A stretch of DNA of 14,822 nt from Paracoccaceae bacterium (GTDB taxonomy: Bacteria > Pseudomonadota > Alphaproteobacteria > Rhodobacterales > Rhodobacteraceae), in assembly GCA_003565055.1 (NCBI GenBank), contig PXDM01000117.1:1-14822 (forward strand). Reading direction: 5' to 3'. Position numbers and translations under genes: made by a program. This document shows positions 6,780 through 13,993 of the stretch, piece by piece (the stretch's first letter is position 1; each line of letters starts with the position of its first letter). A model generated the notes under the pieces. The model was not told the DNA's origin and made no database searches. It saw only the letters and a program-made list of their open reading frames with translations.

Positions 6780-6837
6780 GGGCCGGTCGAAAAACTACGA
6801 CCGGGGTCGCACCAAAATACCGGCCCCAGGACCCCGG
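6780..6837 (-). promoter_or_regulatory. tctC leader with mutually exclusive hairpins
   Basis: Three perfect stems compete within 58 nt, 76-133 nt before the tctC start. CCGGGGTC (6801-6808) pairs with GACCCCGG (6830-6837). GGGCCGGT (6780-6787) pairs with ACCGGCCC (6819-6826). CCGGTCG (6783-6789) pairs with CGACCGG (6798-6804) to form a compact 7-bp hairpin with an 8-nt A-rich loop. The last stem shares bases with each of the other two, so it excludes both. This is what a switching leader would look like, but no known riboswitch consensus is recognised and no T-tract follows. Alternatively it is a repeat cluster bound by a protein. Confidence 0.4.
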
Positions 6838-6976
6838 AACGCAGAGACAGTAAAAATGCAGCGCAGCACCGATCATTGGATTGAGGTTAACAGATCGCTA
6901 TCGGGAAAAGTAACGGCATTCCTTGATTTTGTGGGCTTAAATCCCGTCATGGCGGCTAAATATACTCTTAGCGCCT

Positions 6977-7010
6977 GAAAAATAGCCCTGCGAGAAGGTG
7001 AATGGGCTAT
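6977..7010 (-). terminator. Rho-independent terminator of the mtoX operon
   Basis: Read on the minus strand, ATAGCCC (7010-7004) pairs with GGGCTAT (6988-6982) across a 15-nt loop and runs straight into a T5 tract (GGGCTATTTTTC). It lies about 130 nt after the stop of the membrane-protein gene. The stem is short but the stem-plus-T-run layout is typical. Confidence 0.65.
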
Positions 7011-7139
7011 GCCGAATCGGTTTTTCCGGGCCGATGCTGCGCTTCATCTCTGCACGTGGGTGCTGTGCTCCGGGGGTGCCATGCGGGTGGTGGGGTGCAT
7101 GTGGCACGTTTGCCCAGAGCGGTGCGCTCCAAGCTGTTT

Positions 7140-7811
7140 TCAATGGCCGTGCAGCGCAAGATAAATGCCAAAACTTCCCACCAGGATCAGGCTGCAGGCC
7201 CAGACCAGATCGAGGTTGAACCAGCTTCGTGACAGGAATTTCAGCCCGAAATAAAGGTAGATTGCCACTGCGATCACACCCCCGGCGACTGTCATCGCCA
7301 GCGTATGCGCCCCGGCCACAATGACCGCCGACGCCATGTTTTGACCCATCAGATCGCGCGCGGCCGCATGGCCCGCATCGCCGAGATCGGCTTGGCAGAT
7401 CCCGAGATAGATCGGCACCAGCATCAGCCCTGCGCCATGCGCCATCGCGGCAAGGAAGGACCACAGCACCAACCGCGACGGCGCGACGCGTGCCAGAAAG
7501 CGTGGGTGGCGGCGGTTGATCAGCAGATAGAGCCCCATCGTGACCACCAGCGCGCCTGCGCCGAGGCGCAGTTCTGTCTCCCAGTCGATCAGGACAGTCA
7601 TCATCGAAAACGGCAGCAGGATCGCCAGCATCGCCAGCAGATGCCCGAGCGCCAGCGCTCCGATCGCCGTGGCCATCGCGCGGTTGCGCCCCTGCATCAG
7701 CGCCGCCGAGACCGCGAGCGGCCAGCCCATGCCCGGATTGACGCCGTGATAGACACCCGAGACGATGACGGCGCCCCAGAGCGCCGTCACATTTGTCGCA
7801 TCGAGTTCCAT
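7140..7811 (-). CDS. Six-helix membrane protein with intramembrane histidines
   Basis: This encodes 223 residues with about six hydrophobic helices, near residues 10-35, 47-70, 82-99, 113-138, 157-188 and 200-221. Four histidines sit in or beside helices in small-residue motifs: YHGVNPGMGW (His22), ALGHLLAM (His57), MAHGAGLM (His125) and AGAHTLAM (His169). Such a pattern is reminiscent of metal permeases of the HupE/UreJ or NicO type, but I do not recognise the exact family. Its ATG immediately follows the mtoX TGA with no gap and no ribosome binding site of its own, so it is probably made by coupled translation with methanethiol oxidase. A role in metal supply to MtoX, or in moving a substrate or product, is inference. 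Confidence 0.8.
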   Translation of the reverse strand: MELDATNVTALWGAVIVSGVYHGVNPGMGWPLAVSAALMQGRNRAMATAIGALALGHLLAMLAILLPFSMMTVLIDWETELRLGAGALVVTMGLYLLINRRHPRFLARVAPSRLVLWSFLAAMAHGAGLMLVPIYLGICQADLGDAGHAAARDLMGQNMASAVIVAGAHTLAMTVAGGVIAVAIYLYFGLKFLSRSWFNLDLVWACSLILVGSFGIYLALHGH

Positions 7812-9212
7812 TCAGACGTTGGGATAGCAGAAGCTGTCCGTGGAACAGTCGCCGCCTTCGAGTCGGATCTGATGCGCGCGGTAGCCTTCGGGGAAGGTGA
7901 CGTAAAACTCCGCGTCAAGCGTCAGCCCACCATCTTCGTCGACATGGGCCATCACCATCTGCCCGCCTTCCTGACCAGGATAGAATTGCGCGTCCCATGT
8001 GGAATAGAGCGAATTCGTCCAGTAGACGCGCTTGCCGTCGCGGCTGATCTCGACCATCTGCGGGCCGAAGACATAGTCCTTGCCATTCGGGTGCCTGGTG
8101 CCACGCGCGATCCCGCCAAGCGCGACCTTGCCGGTCAGCCTCGGGTTCATCGGATCAGAGACATCATATTGATGCATCTCGCCCAAGCCCCAGCAGGAGA
8201 CATAGAGGAACCGGTCATCGAGGCTCAGGTCGATATCGGTGATCAGCGGCGGCACGGCACCGAAGCCCTGCAACAAGGGTGGCAGATTGGCCGGATCTTC
8301 GGGGCGCGGGTCGATGGTGATGGTCTTTTTCGACTGCCAGGTGCCATCATCGCCCCGCCACCATGTAAAGATCGCGCCCTGCAGATTGGTCGTGTCGACC
8401 ACCACCCCGCAGAAGCCATGCGATTTCTTGGGGTCATGGGCGGGCCGGATTTCCAGCGCCATCTGGTAATTCTCGCCGAAATCGATGGTCTGGATGTTCT
8501 TGCGCTTGCGCAGATCCCAGAAATGGATCGAATGGCCGTATTTGTTGCCCAGAAGATCCTCGGGCACCACGCCGTTTTCGAATTGTGGCGGCAGGCCCCA
8601 TTCAGAGCTCACCATGTAATCCTGCGGCAGATTCCACCAGAAATCGTAATGCTTGTCCTGTTTGCCGCGGTCGATCTCATAGCGGCCGATGATCTCGAAC
8701 GTCTCGCAATCCATGATGAAAATGCCCGGCGGCCCGTCCATACCGTCTTCGCCCCCGCCGCCAAGGGTCGAGACATAGATGCCTTCGGGGCCGCAATGGA
8801 TGGTGTGCGGGCGCGAATAGCCGGTCTTTGCCAGCACTTCCTCGGGTTCGATGATCTTGTGTATTTTCGGGTTCATCGGATCTTTCACGTCGATCACATA
8901 GATCCGCGAGGACCGGATGCCCGGCACGATCAGATAACGGCGCTCCAGAAACGCATGGCCTGAGAGTGGTGAGAGCGATGAAGAGCAAGCGTTCCAGCCG
9001 AAATGATGGAACTCGTCGCCCGTGTTGGGCATGATCAGCGTCTTGACGACCTGACCGAATGTGTCGGATTTCGGGTCGAGATCGACAGTGGCGAGCCCGT
9101 CAGGCTGCGCGCCGTCCGGGCTCAGCATCACGACGAAGCCGTAGGTTTCCACAGGCGCTTGCATTGCAAGCTGGGCCGTGGCGTGAAATGTCGGGTCTGG
9201 TCTCAGATTCAT
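7812..9212 (-). CDS. mtoX: Methanethiol oxidase, SBP56 selenium-binding protein family
   Basis: This encodes 466 residues, the family's normal length. The ATG at 9212 is preferred because GGGAGG ends five nt upstream of it; the adjacent ATG at 9215 would leave only two nt. Family landmarks occur in order: ATVDLDPKS, GDEFHHFGWNACSS (His69, His70, Cys76), LIVPGIRSSRIYVID, IIEPEEV, SRPHTIHCGPEGIYVS (His136, His139, Cys140), the YDFWWN and SSEWG segments, DIDLSLDDRFLYVS, and GGDCST near the C-terminus. In bacteria this family oxidises methanethiol to formaldehyde, hydrogen sulfide and hydrogen peroxide and is reported to depend on copper. No signal peptide is visible, so a cytoplasmic location is likely. 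The position corresponding to the second Cys of the human CSSC motif is Ser79. The neighbours are the DMSP demethylation genes, whose pathway releases methanethiol. Confidence 0.88.
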   Translation of the reverse strand: MNLRPDPTFHATAQLAMQAPVETYGFVVMLSPDGAQPDGLATVDLDPKSDTFGQVVKTLIMPNTGDEFHHFGWNACSSSLSPLSGHAFLERRYLIVPGIRSSRIYVIDVKDPMNPKIHKIIEPEEVLAKTGYSRPHTIHCGPEGIYVSTLGGGGEDGMDGPPGIFIMDCETFEIIGRYEIDRGKQDKHYDFWWNLPQDYMVSSEWGLPPQFENGVVPEDLLGNKYGHSIHFWDLRKRKNIQTIDFGENYQMALEIRPAHDPKKSHGFCGVVVDTTNLQGAIFTWWRGDDGTWQSKKTITIDPRPEDPANLPPLLQGFGAVPPLITDIDLSLDDRFLYVSCWGLGEMHQYDVSDPMNPRLTGKVALGGIARGTRHPNGKDYVFGPQMVEISRDGKRVYWTNSLYSTWDAQFYPGQEGGQMVMAHVDEDGGLTLDAEFYVTFPEGYRAHQIRLEGGDCSTDSFCYPNV

Positions 9213-9217
9213 CATGT

Positions 9218-9223
9218 CCTCCC
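9218..9223 (-). promoter_or_regulatory. Ribosome binding site of mtoX
   Basis: GGGAGG on the minus strand precedes tandem ATG codons at 9215 and 9212. The spacing of two nt to the first and five nt to the second favours the second as the true start. Confidence 0.7.
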
Positions 9224-9295
9224 TTGATGAAATGGCCCGTCAGGGCCGGTGCAGCGTGGTGGGTGTCCTCCTGACGAAACTGGGCCGATGCCTCC

Positions 9296-10054
9296 TCAAA
9301 CTTCGGCCAGATCACATAGTTGAATGGCCCCGCTCACGCGGTCGGCCAGGCCGATCAGCTTTTGCCCGATATCGCTGCGGCGGGGCGTGCCAAAGCGGCG
9401 GATCGGACCGACGGCCCCGACGCTGAAAATCGCGCCGATCTTGCCGATTGTGACCGGGGCCGCGACGCTGGCGATGCCGATATCAATCTCCTGATCGCAA
9501 TCAGCGTAACCGCGCTGCCGGATGCGCTCGAAATCGGCGCGCAGCTCGGCCTCGCTGGTCTTGGTGTGGTCGGTATAGGCTTTCAGGCTGCCCTTGATGA
9601 TGCTGGCCTGAAAGGCGGGTTCCGCAAAGGCGGCGATGGCCTTGGAGCAGGAACAGGCATGCATCGGGCGGATGCCAAGGCCGGGATGGATGAAGGCGCG
9701 GGCAGGATCATCGGGGGTTTCAGCGTGGATGATCTCGACCTGCGCATTGCGAAAGCGCGACAGGAACACCGTTTCATTGAACTGCGCGGACGCCGCTTTC
9801 AGCAGCGGCGCAGCGGCCTTGCACACATCCGCATCGGCTCGGCCCAGCAGTGCAATACGGATCAGGCGCTGGCCAATGACAACGCGCCCGTCTTGCGATG
9901 GGGCCTCGGCCAGCCCGGTCTCCTGCAGGGTTTGCAGCAAGCGATAGCAGGTCGGTTTCGGAAGCCCTGTGGCTTTCTGTAGCTCGACCGCAGACACGGG
10001 TCGACCAGCGACAGCGATGATTTCGAGAGCAGTCATCAGGCGTTCCAGATGCAT
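9296..10054 (-). CDS. IclR-family transcriptional regulator
   Basis: This encodes 252 residues, typical of IclR proteins. The ATG at 10054 (MHLERLMTALEI) is chosen because the winged helix-turn-helix begins right there; the longer open frame upstream (to 10402) runs into the neighbouring gene in another frame and is not credible. No good ribosome binding site precedes it. The DNA-binding part covers residues 1 to about 65, with the recognition helix region VELQKATGLPKPTCYRLLQTL. The effector domain follows, with HACSCSKAIAAFAEP and a late DIGIASVAAPV segment as in the family. IclR proteins bind small carboxylates or aromatic acids and act as repressors or activators. Sitting between dmdB and mtoX, it is a good candidate to control one or both halves of the cluster. 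Its ligand is unknown. Confidence 0.88.
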   Translation of the reverse strand: MHLERLMTALEIIAVAGRPVSAVELQKATGLPKPTCYRLLQTLQETGLAEAPSQDGRVVIGQRLIRIALLGRADADVCKAAAPLLKAASAQFNETVFLSRFRNAQVEIIHAETPDDPARAFIHPGLGIRPMHACSCSKAIAAFAEPAFQASIIKGSLKAYTDHTKTSEAELRADFERIRQRGYADCDQEIDIGIASVAAPVTIGKIGAIFSVGAVGPIRRFGTPRRSDIGQKLIGLADRVSGAIQLCDLAEV

Positions 10055-10217
10055 GTGAGTCGAATCAATCCGTATTATGAGACTTGGTATCGAATTTTGA
10101 TCCGCCCATCGCGTGTTGCAAGAAAAATCAGTGCCGAGATGACGCGCGCCAAATGGTCGCTTGGCGCGGATCGCGGTCAGAGCCATGTCCCGCGTCCGGC
10201 ACCGCCCCATGGCGCGG
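10055..10217. other. dmdB-iclR intergenic region
   Basis: The gap carries a perfect inverted repeat nearer dmdB (10145-10168). Nearer iclR, on the minus strand, there is a weak promoter-like pair: TTGCAA (10116-10121) and AAAATT (10093-10098) with a 17-nt spacer, which would place a start site about 30 nt before the iclR ATG. A CATAAT at 10074-10079 is another -10 candidate. None is strong enough to call as a promoter. Confidence 0.3.
10145..10168. repeat. Inverted repeat after dmdB
   Basis: CGCGCCAA (10145-10152) and TTGGCGCG (10161-10168) form a perfect 8-bp stem with an 8-nt loop, about 50 nt beyond the dmdB stop. No T-tract follows on the minus strand. It may be a weak or Rho-assisted terminator separating the dmd and iclR-mtoX transcripts, or an operator for the adjacent IclR regulator. 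Confidence 0.5.
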
Positions 10218-11834
10218 TCACTCTTGCGCGCCCAGCGCGCGTGCGGTCTCGCGCAGCAGGAATTTCTGGATCTTGCCGGTCGCGGTCTTGGGCAAGTCCT
10301 GAAACACCACGGATTTCGGCGCTTTGAACCCGGCGAGATGGTCACGGCAGAAAGCGATGATCCCGGCCTCATCGGCGTCATGGCCCGCGCGCAACTCGAC
10401 AAAGGCGCAGGGCGCTTCGCCCCAGCGGGTGTGAGGGCGGGCGACGACCGCCGCCGCCTGAATGGCCGGGTGGCGATAGAGCACGGCCTCCACTTCGACC
10501 GAAGAGATATTCTCGCCGCCGGAAATGATCACATCCTTCAGCCGGTCGCGGATCTGCACATAGCCGTCGGGATGCAGGACCGCCGCATCGCCCGACCAGA
10601 ACCAGCCATCGCGAAACGCGTCGTCAGTCGCGGCGGCGTTCTTGTAATAGCCCTTCATCACGGTATTCGCGCGGATGGCGATCTCGCCCTGCGTCGCGCC
10701 ATCGCGCGGCACCTCCGCGCCGGTTTCGCGGTCCAGCACGCTCAGCGCCTCGACCATCGGAAAGGTCACGCCCTGCATCGCCTGTTTCGCCGCGCGCTCA
10801 GGTGGGGGCAGCGCGCCCCAGTCCTCTTGCCACAGGCATTGCGAGATATGGCCGAAGGTTTCGGTCAGGCCGTAGACCTGCATCACCTCCAGCCCCAGCG
10901 CTGCGGCCTTTTCCAGCACGGCAGGCGGGGGCGGCGCGCCTGCGGTCATCACCTTGATGGGCGGGTCGAAAGGCTGCGCAGGCGCATCCGGGCTTTCGGC
11001 CAGCATCTGCAAGATGACCGGGGCCGCGCCCAGATGCGTCACCCGATGCGCAACCATGGCGTCGAGCAAGGTTTTCGGAGCCATATCATCAGCAAAGACC
11101 AGGTGACCGCCGACGATGGCCATGGCCCAGGGGTGGTTCCAGCCATTGCAATGAAACATCGGCACCACGGACAGATAGGTCGGGTTCTGCGGCAGCGACC
11201 AGCCTGCCACCGTGCCAAGCGCCATGAGATAGGCCCCGCGATGGTGATAGATCACACCCTTGGGCCGCCCCGATGTGCCAGAGGTGTAGTTCAGCGCCAG
11301 CGCCTGACCTTCATCGTCGGGCAAGGACCATGGCAGCGGCGCGGCGCAGGTCAGATCGTCATAGCTGGCCTGCCCGAAACCCTTTGCGCCTGCGCGCGCG
11401 AGGTCGATCACCGGCAACTCCGCATCATTCAGCGCAAAGGCGGCGCGGGTCAGATCCGCCAGCGCGGGATCGACGAAGACCAGCCGCGCGTCGGAATGGC
11501 GCAGGATATAGGCGACGGTGTCGGCCTCCAGCCGCGTGTTGATCGTATTGAGGACCGCACCCGCGAGCGGCACTGCGAAATGCAGCTCGAAGAGTTCGGG
11601 CCGGTTGGGCGCGAGCACGGAAACCGTGTCGCTGGCCCGGATGCCGCGCGCCGCCAAGGCCCCGGCGAGCGCGCGCACGCGCCCGGCGACCTCGGCCCAT
11701 GTGCGCGTGACGCCCGCGTAGCTCGTGGCGGGCTTGTTGGCATAGACCGTCTCGGCCCGTCGCAGAAAGGAGAGCGGCGAGAGCGGCACGAAATTGGCCG
11801 CTCCGAAAGCTGCGGCGTCATATTCTGAGCGCAT
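10218..11834 (-). CDS. dmdB: Methylmercaptopropionate-CoA ligase, DmdB-type acyl-CoA synthetase
   Basis: This encodes 538 residues, the length of known DmdB enzymes. The start at 11834 has GGAGG six nt upstream. The adenylate-forming core is complete: P-loop-like YTSGTSGRPKG at 183-193, substrate-pocket VPMFHCNGW at 224-232, YGLTET at 321-326, the WFWSGDAA segment at 411-418, hinge region RDRLKDVIISGGENIS near 429-444, and the catalytic lysine in TATGKIQ (Lys521). DmdB joins 3-methylmercaptopropionate to CoA with ATP, the second step of DMSP demethylation in the cytosol. Substrate cannot be proved from sequence, since medium-chain acyl-CoA ligases look alike; the position 43 bp after acuI and behind dmdA is the main argument. 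It could alternatively activate another short thioether or fatty acid. Confidence 0.8.
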   Translation of the reverse strand: MRSEYDAAAFGAANFVPLSPLSFLRRAETVYANKPATSYAGVTRTWAEVAGRVRALAGALAARGIRASDTVSVLAPNRPELFELHFAVPLAGAVLNTINTRLEADTVAYILRHSDARLVFVDPALADLTRAAFALNDAELPVIDLARAGAKGFGQASYDDLTCAAPLPWSLPDDEGQALALNYTSGTSGRPKGVIYHHRGAYLMALGTVAGWSLPQNPTYLSVVPMFHCNGWNHPWAMAIVGGHLVFADDMAPKTLLDAMVAHRVTHLGAAPVILQMLAESPDAPAQPFDPPIKVMTAGAPPPPAVLEKAAALGLEVMQVYGLTETFGHISQCLWQEDWGALPPPERAAKQAMQGVTFPMVEALSVLDRETGAEVPRDGATQGEIAIRANTVMKGYYKNAAATDDAFRDGWFWSGDAAVLHPDGYVQIRDRLKDVIISGGENISSVEVEAVLYRHPAIQAAAVVARPHTRWGEAPCAFVELRAGHDADEAGIIAFCRDHLAGFKAPKSVVFQDLPKTATGKIQKFLLRETARALGAQE

Positions 11835-11877
11835 GGGTGTCCTCCTCCCCCTTGAGCGCGCCTTGGCAGATGGGCGT

Positions 11878-12870
11878 CTAGCCGTTCACATCCACCACCA
11901 CGCGGCCTTTGACCTGGCCCTTCAGGATATCCGCCCCCAGTTGCGGCAAATCGGCGAGCGTTGCGGGCTGGATCATCGCTTCGAGCTTGTCCATCGGCAG
12001 ATCGCGCGCGATCCGGTCCCAGGCGCGCAGGCGGTTGTCATAGGGTTGCAGGACCGAGTCGATCCCCAGCAGGTTCACACCCCGCAGCAGGAAGGGAATG
12101 ACTGTTGCAGGCAGCGCAGCGCCCCCCGCCAGCCCCACGGCGGCCACCGAGCAGCGATATTTCATCTGCCCCAAAACGCGCGCCAGCATCGCGCCGCCCA
12201 CTGCATCAACGCACCCGGCCCATGTCTCGGATTCCAGCGGGCGTTTGACCGTCTCGGCCAGGTCATCGCGCGGCACGATCTGGCTGGCACCGAGATCGCG
12301 CAGATAGGGCTCAAGCTCCGGCCGCCCGGTGACTGCCGCGACCTCATGGCCCAGCGCCGCCAGCAGCGCGAGTGCGATGGACCCGACACCGCCCGCAGCA
12401 CCCGTCACCAGCACGGGCCCGTCACCGGGCTTGAGCCCATGTGCTTCCAGCGCCATGACCGCCAGCATCGAAGTGAAGCCTGCGGTGCCCACCGCCATCG
12501 CCTGCTTGGTGCTCAAGCCCTCGGGCAGCGGGACGAGCCAATCGGCTTTGACGCGGGCTTTCTGGGCATAGCCGCCCCAATGCGCCTCGCCTACGCGCCA
12601 GCCGGTCAGCACTACCTTGTCACCCGGCTTGTAGCGCGGATCGTTTGATGCTTCGACCGTGCCCGCGAAGTCGATGCCCGGCACATGCGGGTAGTTGCGC
12701 ACCAGCCCGCCACCGGGGCCAATGCAGAGCCCGTCCTTGTAATTCACGGTCGAGTATTCCACCGCGACAGTCACATCACCTGTGGGCAATTGGTCTTCGG
12801 TGATCTGCGTGACGGATGCATGGGTTTTACCCGCGTCATCTTTGGTGACCAGAAGTGCGTTGAAACTCAT
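11878..12870 (-). CDS. acuI: Acryloyl-CoA reductase AcuI
   Basis: This encodes 330 residues, as in characterised AcuI proteins. The ATG at 12870 lies four nt after the dmdA stop, with AAAGG overlapping the end of dmdA; the longer frame from 12900 lies inside dmdA. It is a medium-chain reductase without zinc ligands: YSTVNYKDGL near residue 39 with the conserved Tyr44, VPGIDFAGTV at 63, the NADPH-binding VTGAAGGVGS at 155-164, and a C-terminal KGRVVVDV. AcuI reduces acryloyl-CoA to propionyl-CoA, removing the toxic product of DMSP cleavage and of acrylate uptake. In Ruegeria pomeroyi acuI is known to be transcribed together with dmdA, and the same gene order here supports both calls. Confidence 0.93.
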   Translation of the reverse strand: MSFNALLVTKDDAGKTHASVTQITEDQLPTGDVTVAVEYSTVNYKDGLCIGPGGGLVRNYPHVPGIDFAGTVEASNDPRYKPGDKVVLTGWRVGEAHWGGYAQKARVKADWLVPLPEGLSTKQAMAVGTAGFTSMLAVMALEAHGLKPGDGPVLVTGAAGGVGSIALALLAALGHEVAAVTGRPELEPYLRDLGASQIVPRDDLAETVKRPLESETWAGCVDAVGGAMLARVLGQMKYRCSVAAVGLAGGAALPATVIPFLLRGVNLLGIDSVLQPYDNRLRAWDRIARDLPMDKLEAMIQPATLADLPQLGADILKGQVKGRVVVDVNG

Positions 12871-12874
12871 TGTC

Positions 12875-13993
12875 TTACCTTTCGTTCCAGAATGCCGCAT
12901 GCACCAGCGCCGCGCGCGGCCCGTCGGGCGTGGTAACGACCAGTTCCGTGCCTGCGTCCCAATGGGTCATGCGGACCATGCCAATGGCGACATTGGTGTT
13001 GAAATCCGGCGACCATGCCGCCGAGCTGATATGACCGACTTTCTCGCCTTTTGGCGTGAGGACCGGCCAGTAGCGGTCACAGATCCCGACCTTCGGCCCG
13101 TCAATCGAGATGGGCCGGATCTGCTGCACTGGCCCCTCCTTGGCCACGCGCAACAGCGCATCACGCCCGATGCAGCCGATGGCGCTTTGCGTGTTGCAGA
13201 AGCGGCCCAGCCAGCATTCATGCGGTGTATTGTCATCGGTCATGTCATTGCCGTAGCTCAGAAGCCCGCTCTCGATGCGTTCGATCAGGTTCGGGCAGCC
13301 TGCATGCACGTCCAGATCGCGCCCGGCCTCCATCAGCGCATGCCATAGCGGCATGCCCTTATCCGCGCCATTGACGTAGATCTCGAACCCGCCCTGTTTG
13401 GAATAGCCCGAGCGCGCGATCACCATGTCGCGGCCCTCGAAGTCGAAATGGCCGAAGCGGAAGAAGCGGATGCGGGTAACGGCCTCGCCAAAGACGCGGG
13501 CCATGAGGTCCTCGGCCTTCGGCCCCTGCACGGCCAAGGGCGAGATATCGGGCTCATCGACCAGCACATCCAGCCGGTAGCCATAGGCCAGCCCCTTGAC
13601 CCAATAGAGAAGATCACTGTCCGCAATCGAAATCCACCAGCGATCCTCCGCGAGTTTCACCGCCACTGGATCATTCAGCATGCCGCCAGTTTCGTCGACG
13701 ATCGGCACGTAATAGCACTGCCCTGCCAGCATGCCGCGCAGATCGCGCGGGGTCAGCATCTGCATCAGCTTGCCCGCATCCGGCCCGCGGATTTCCACCT
13801 GCCGCTCGCAGGCGACATCCCAGACCTGCACAGCCGCTTTCAGATGGTGATAGTCTTCCTCGACCGAGCGGAACACGGTCGGCAGCAGCATGTGATTGTA
13901 GACAGTATAGGCTTTCACGCCCGCTGCCTCGACGCCCTCCGAAAAAGGCGTGCGCCGCAAACGCCGCGATGGGGACAGGAGCGGCAGGCTCAC
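12875..13993 (-). CDS. dmdA: Dimethylsulfoniopropionate demethylase DmdA
   Basis: This encodes 372 residues from a GTG start at 13993 that overlaps the upstream TGA as GTGA. The longer open frame to 14053 is only a shadow of the DUF1326 gene. The protein is a GcvT-fold member with the wording of DmdA: RRLRRTPFSEGVEAAGVKAY at the start, VQVWDVACERQV, PRDL, GGMLNDPVAVKLAEDRWW, PDISPLAVQGPKAEDLMARV, SGYSKQGGFEIYV, and PNLIERIESGLLSYGNDMT. It transfers one methyl group from DMSP to tetrahydrofolate, giving 3-methylmercaptopropionate and 5-methyl-tetrahydrofolate, and is cytosolic. Non-DmdA GcvT paralogs exist, but the acuI and dmdB neighbours fit DMSP. Translational coupling to DUF1326 upstream is notable. 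The promoter must lie upstream of the window's right edge. Confidence 0.9.
   Translation of the reverse strand: MSLPLLSPSRRLRRTPFSEGVEAAGVKAYTVYNHMLLPTVFRSVEEDYHHLKAAVQVWDVACERQVEIRGPDAGKLMQMLTPRDLRGMLAGQCYYVPIVDETGGMLNDPVAVKLAEDRWWISIADSDLLYWVKGLAYGYRLDVLVDEPDISPLAVQGPKAEDLMARVFGEAVTRIRFFRFGHFDFEGRDMVIARSGYSKQGGFEIYVNGADKGMPLWHALMEAGRDLDVHAGCPNLIERIESGLLSYGNDMTDDNTPHECWLGRFCNTQSAIGCIGRDALLRVAKEGPVQQIRPISIDGPKVGICDRYWPVLTPKGEKVGHISSAAWSPDFNTNVAIGMVRMTHWDAGTELVVTTPDGPRAALVHAAFWNER

Larger units (their letters stand above)
6705..7139. other. Intergenic region between tct and mtoX operons
   Basis: This 435-bp gap separates the mtoX operon's last gene from the tctC start; both are on the minus strand. 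It holds, in minus-strand order, the 3' untranslated part and terminator of the mtoX operon (6977-7010), an AT-richer stretch (about 6840-6980) where the tct promoter should lie, and the structured tctC leader (6780-6837). No convincing -35/-10 pair could be assigned. Short open frames on both strands look non-coding. Confidence 0.6.

Noticed and set aside
7305..8963. A 552-codon plus-strand open frame opposite mtoX and the membrane protein
   Set aside because: It is the antisense shadow of two well-recognised minus-strand genes. Its translation is rich in His, Arg, Asp and Gln with no family motif, as expected from the complement of GC-rich coding DNA.
10055..10402. Upstream extension of the IclR regulator by 116 codons
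   Set aside because: It would run through the intergenic region and into dmdB in another frame. The DNA-binding domain starts right after the ATG at 10054.
10161..11828. A 555-codon plus-strand open frame opposite dmdB
   Set aside because: It is the exact antisense of a complete acyl-CoA ligase and has no recognisable domain or ribosome binding site.
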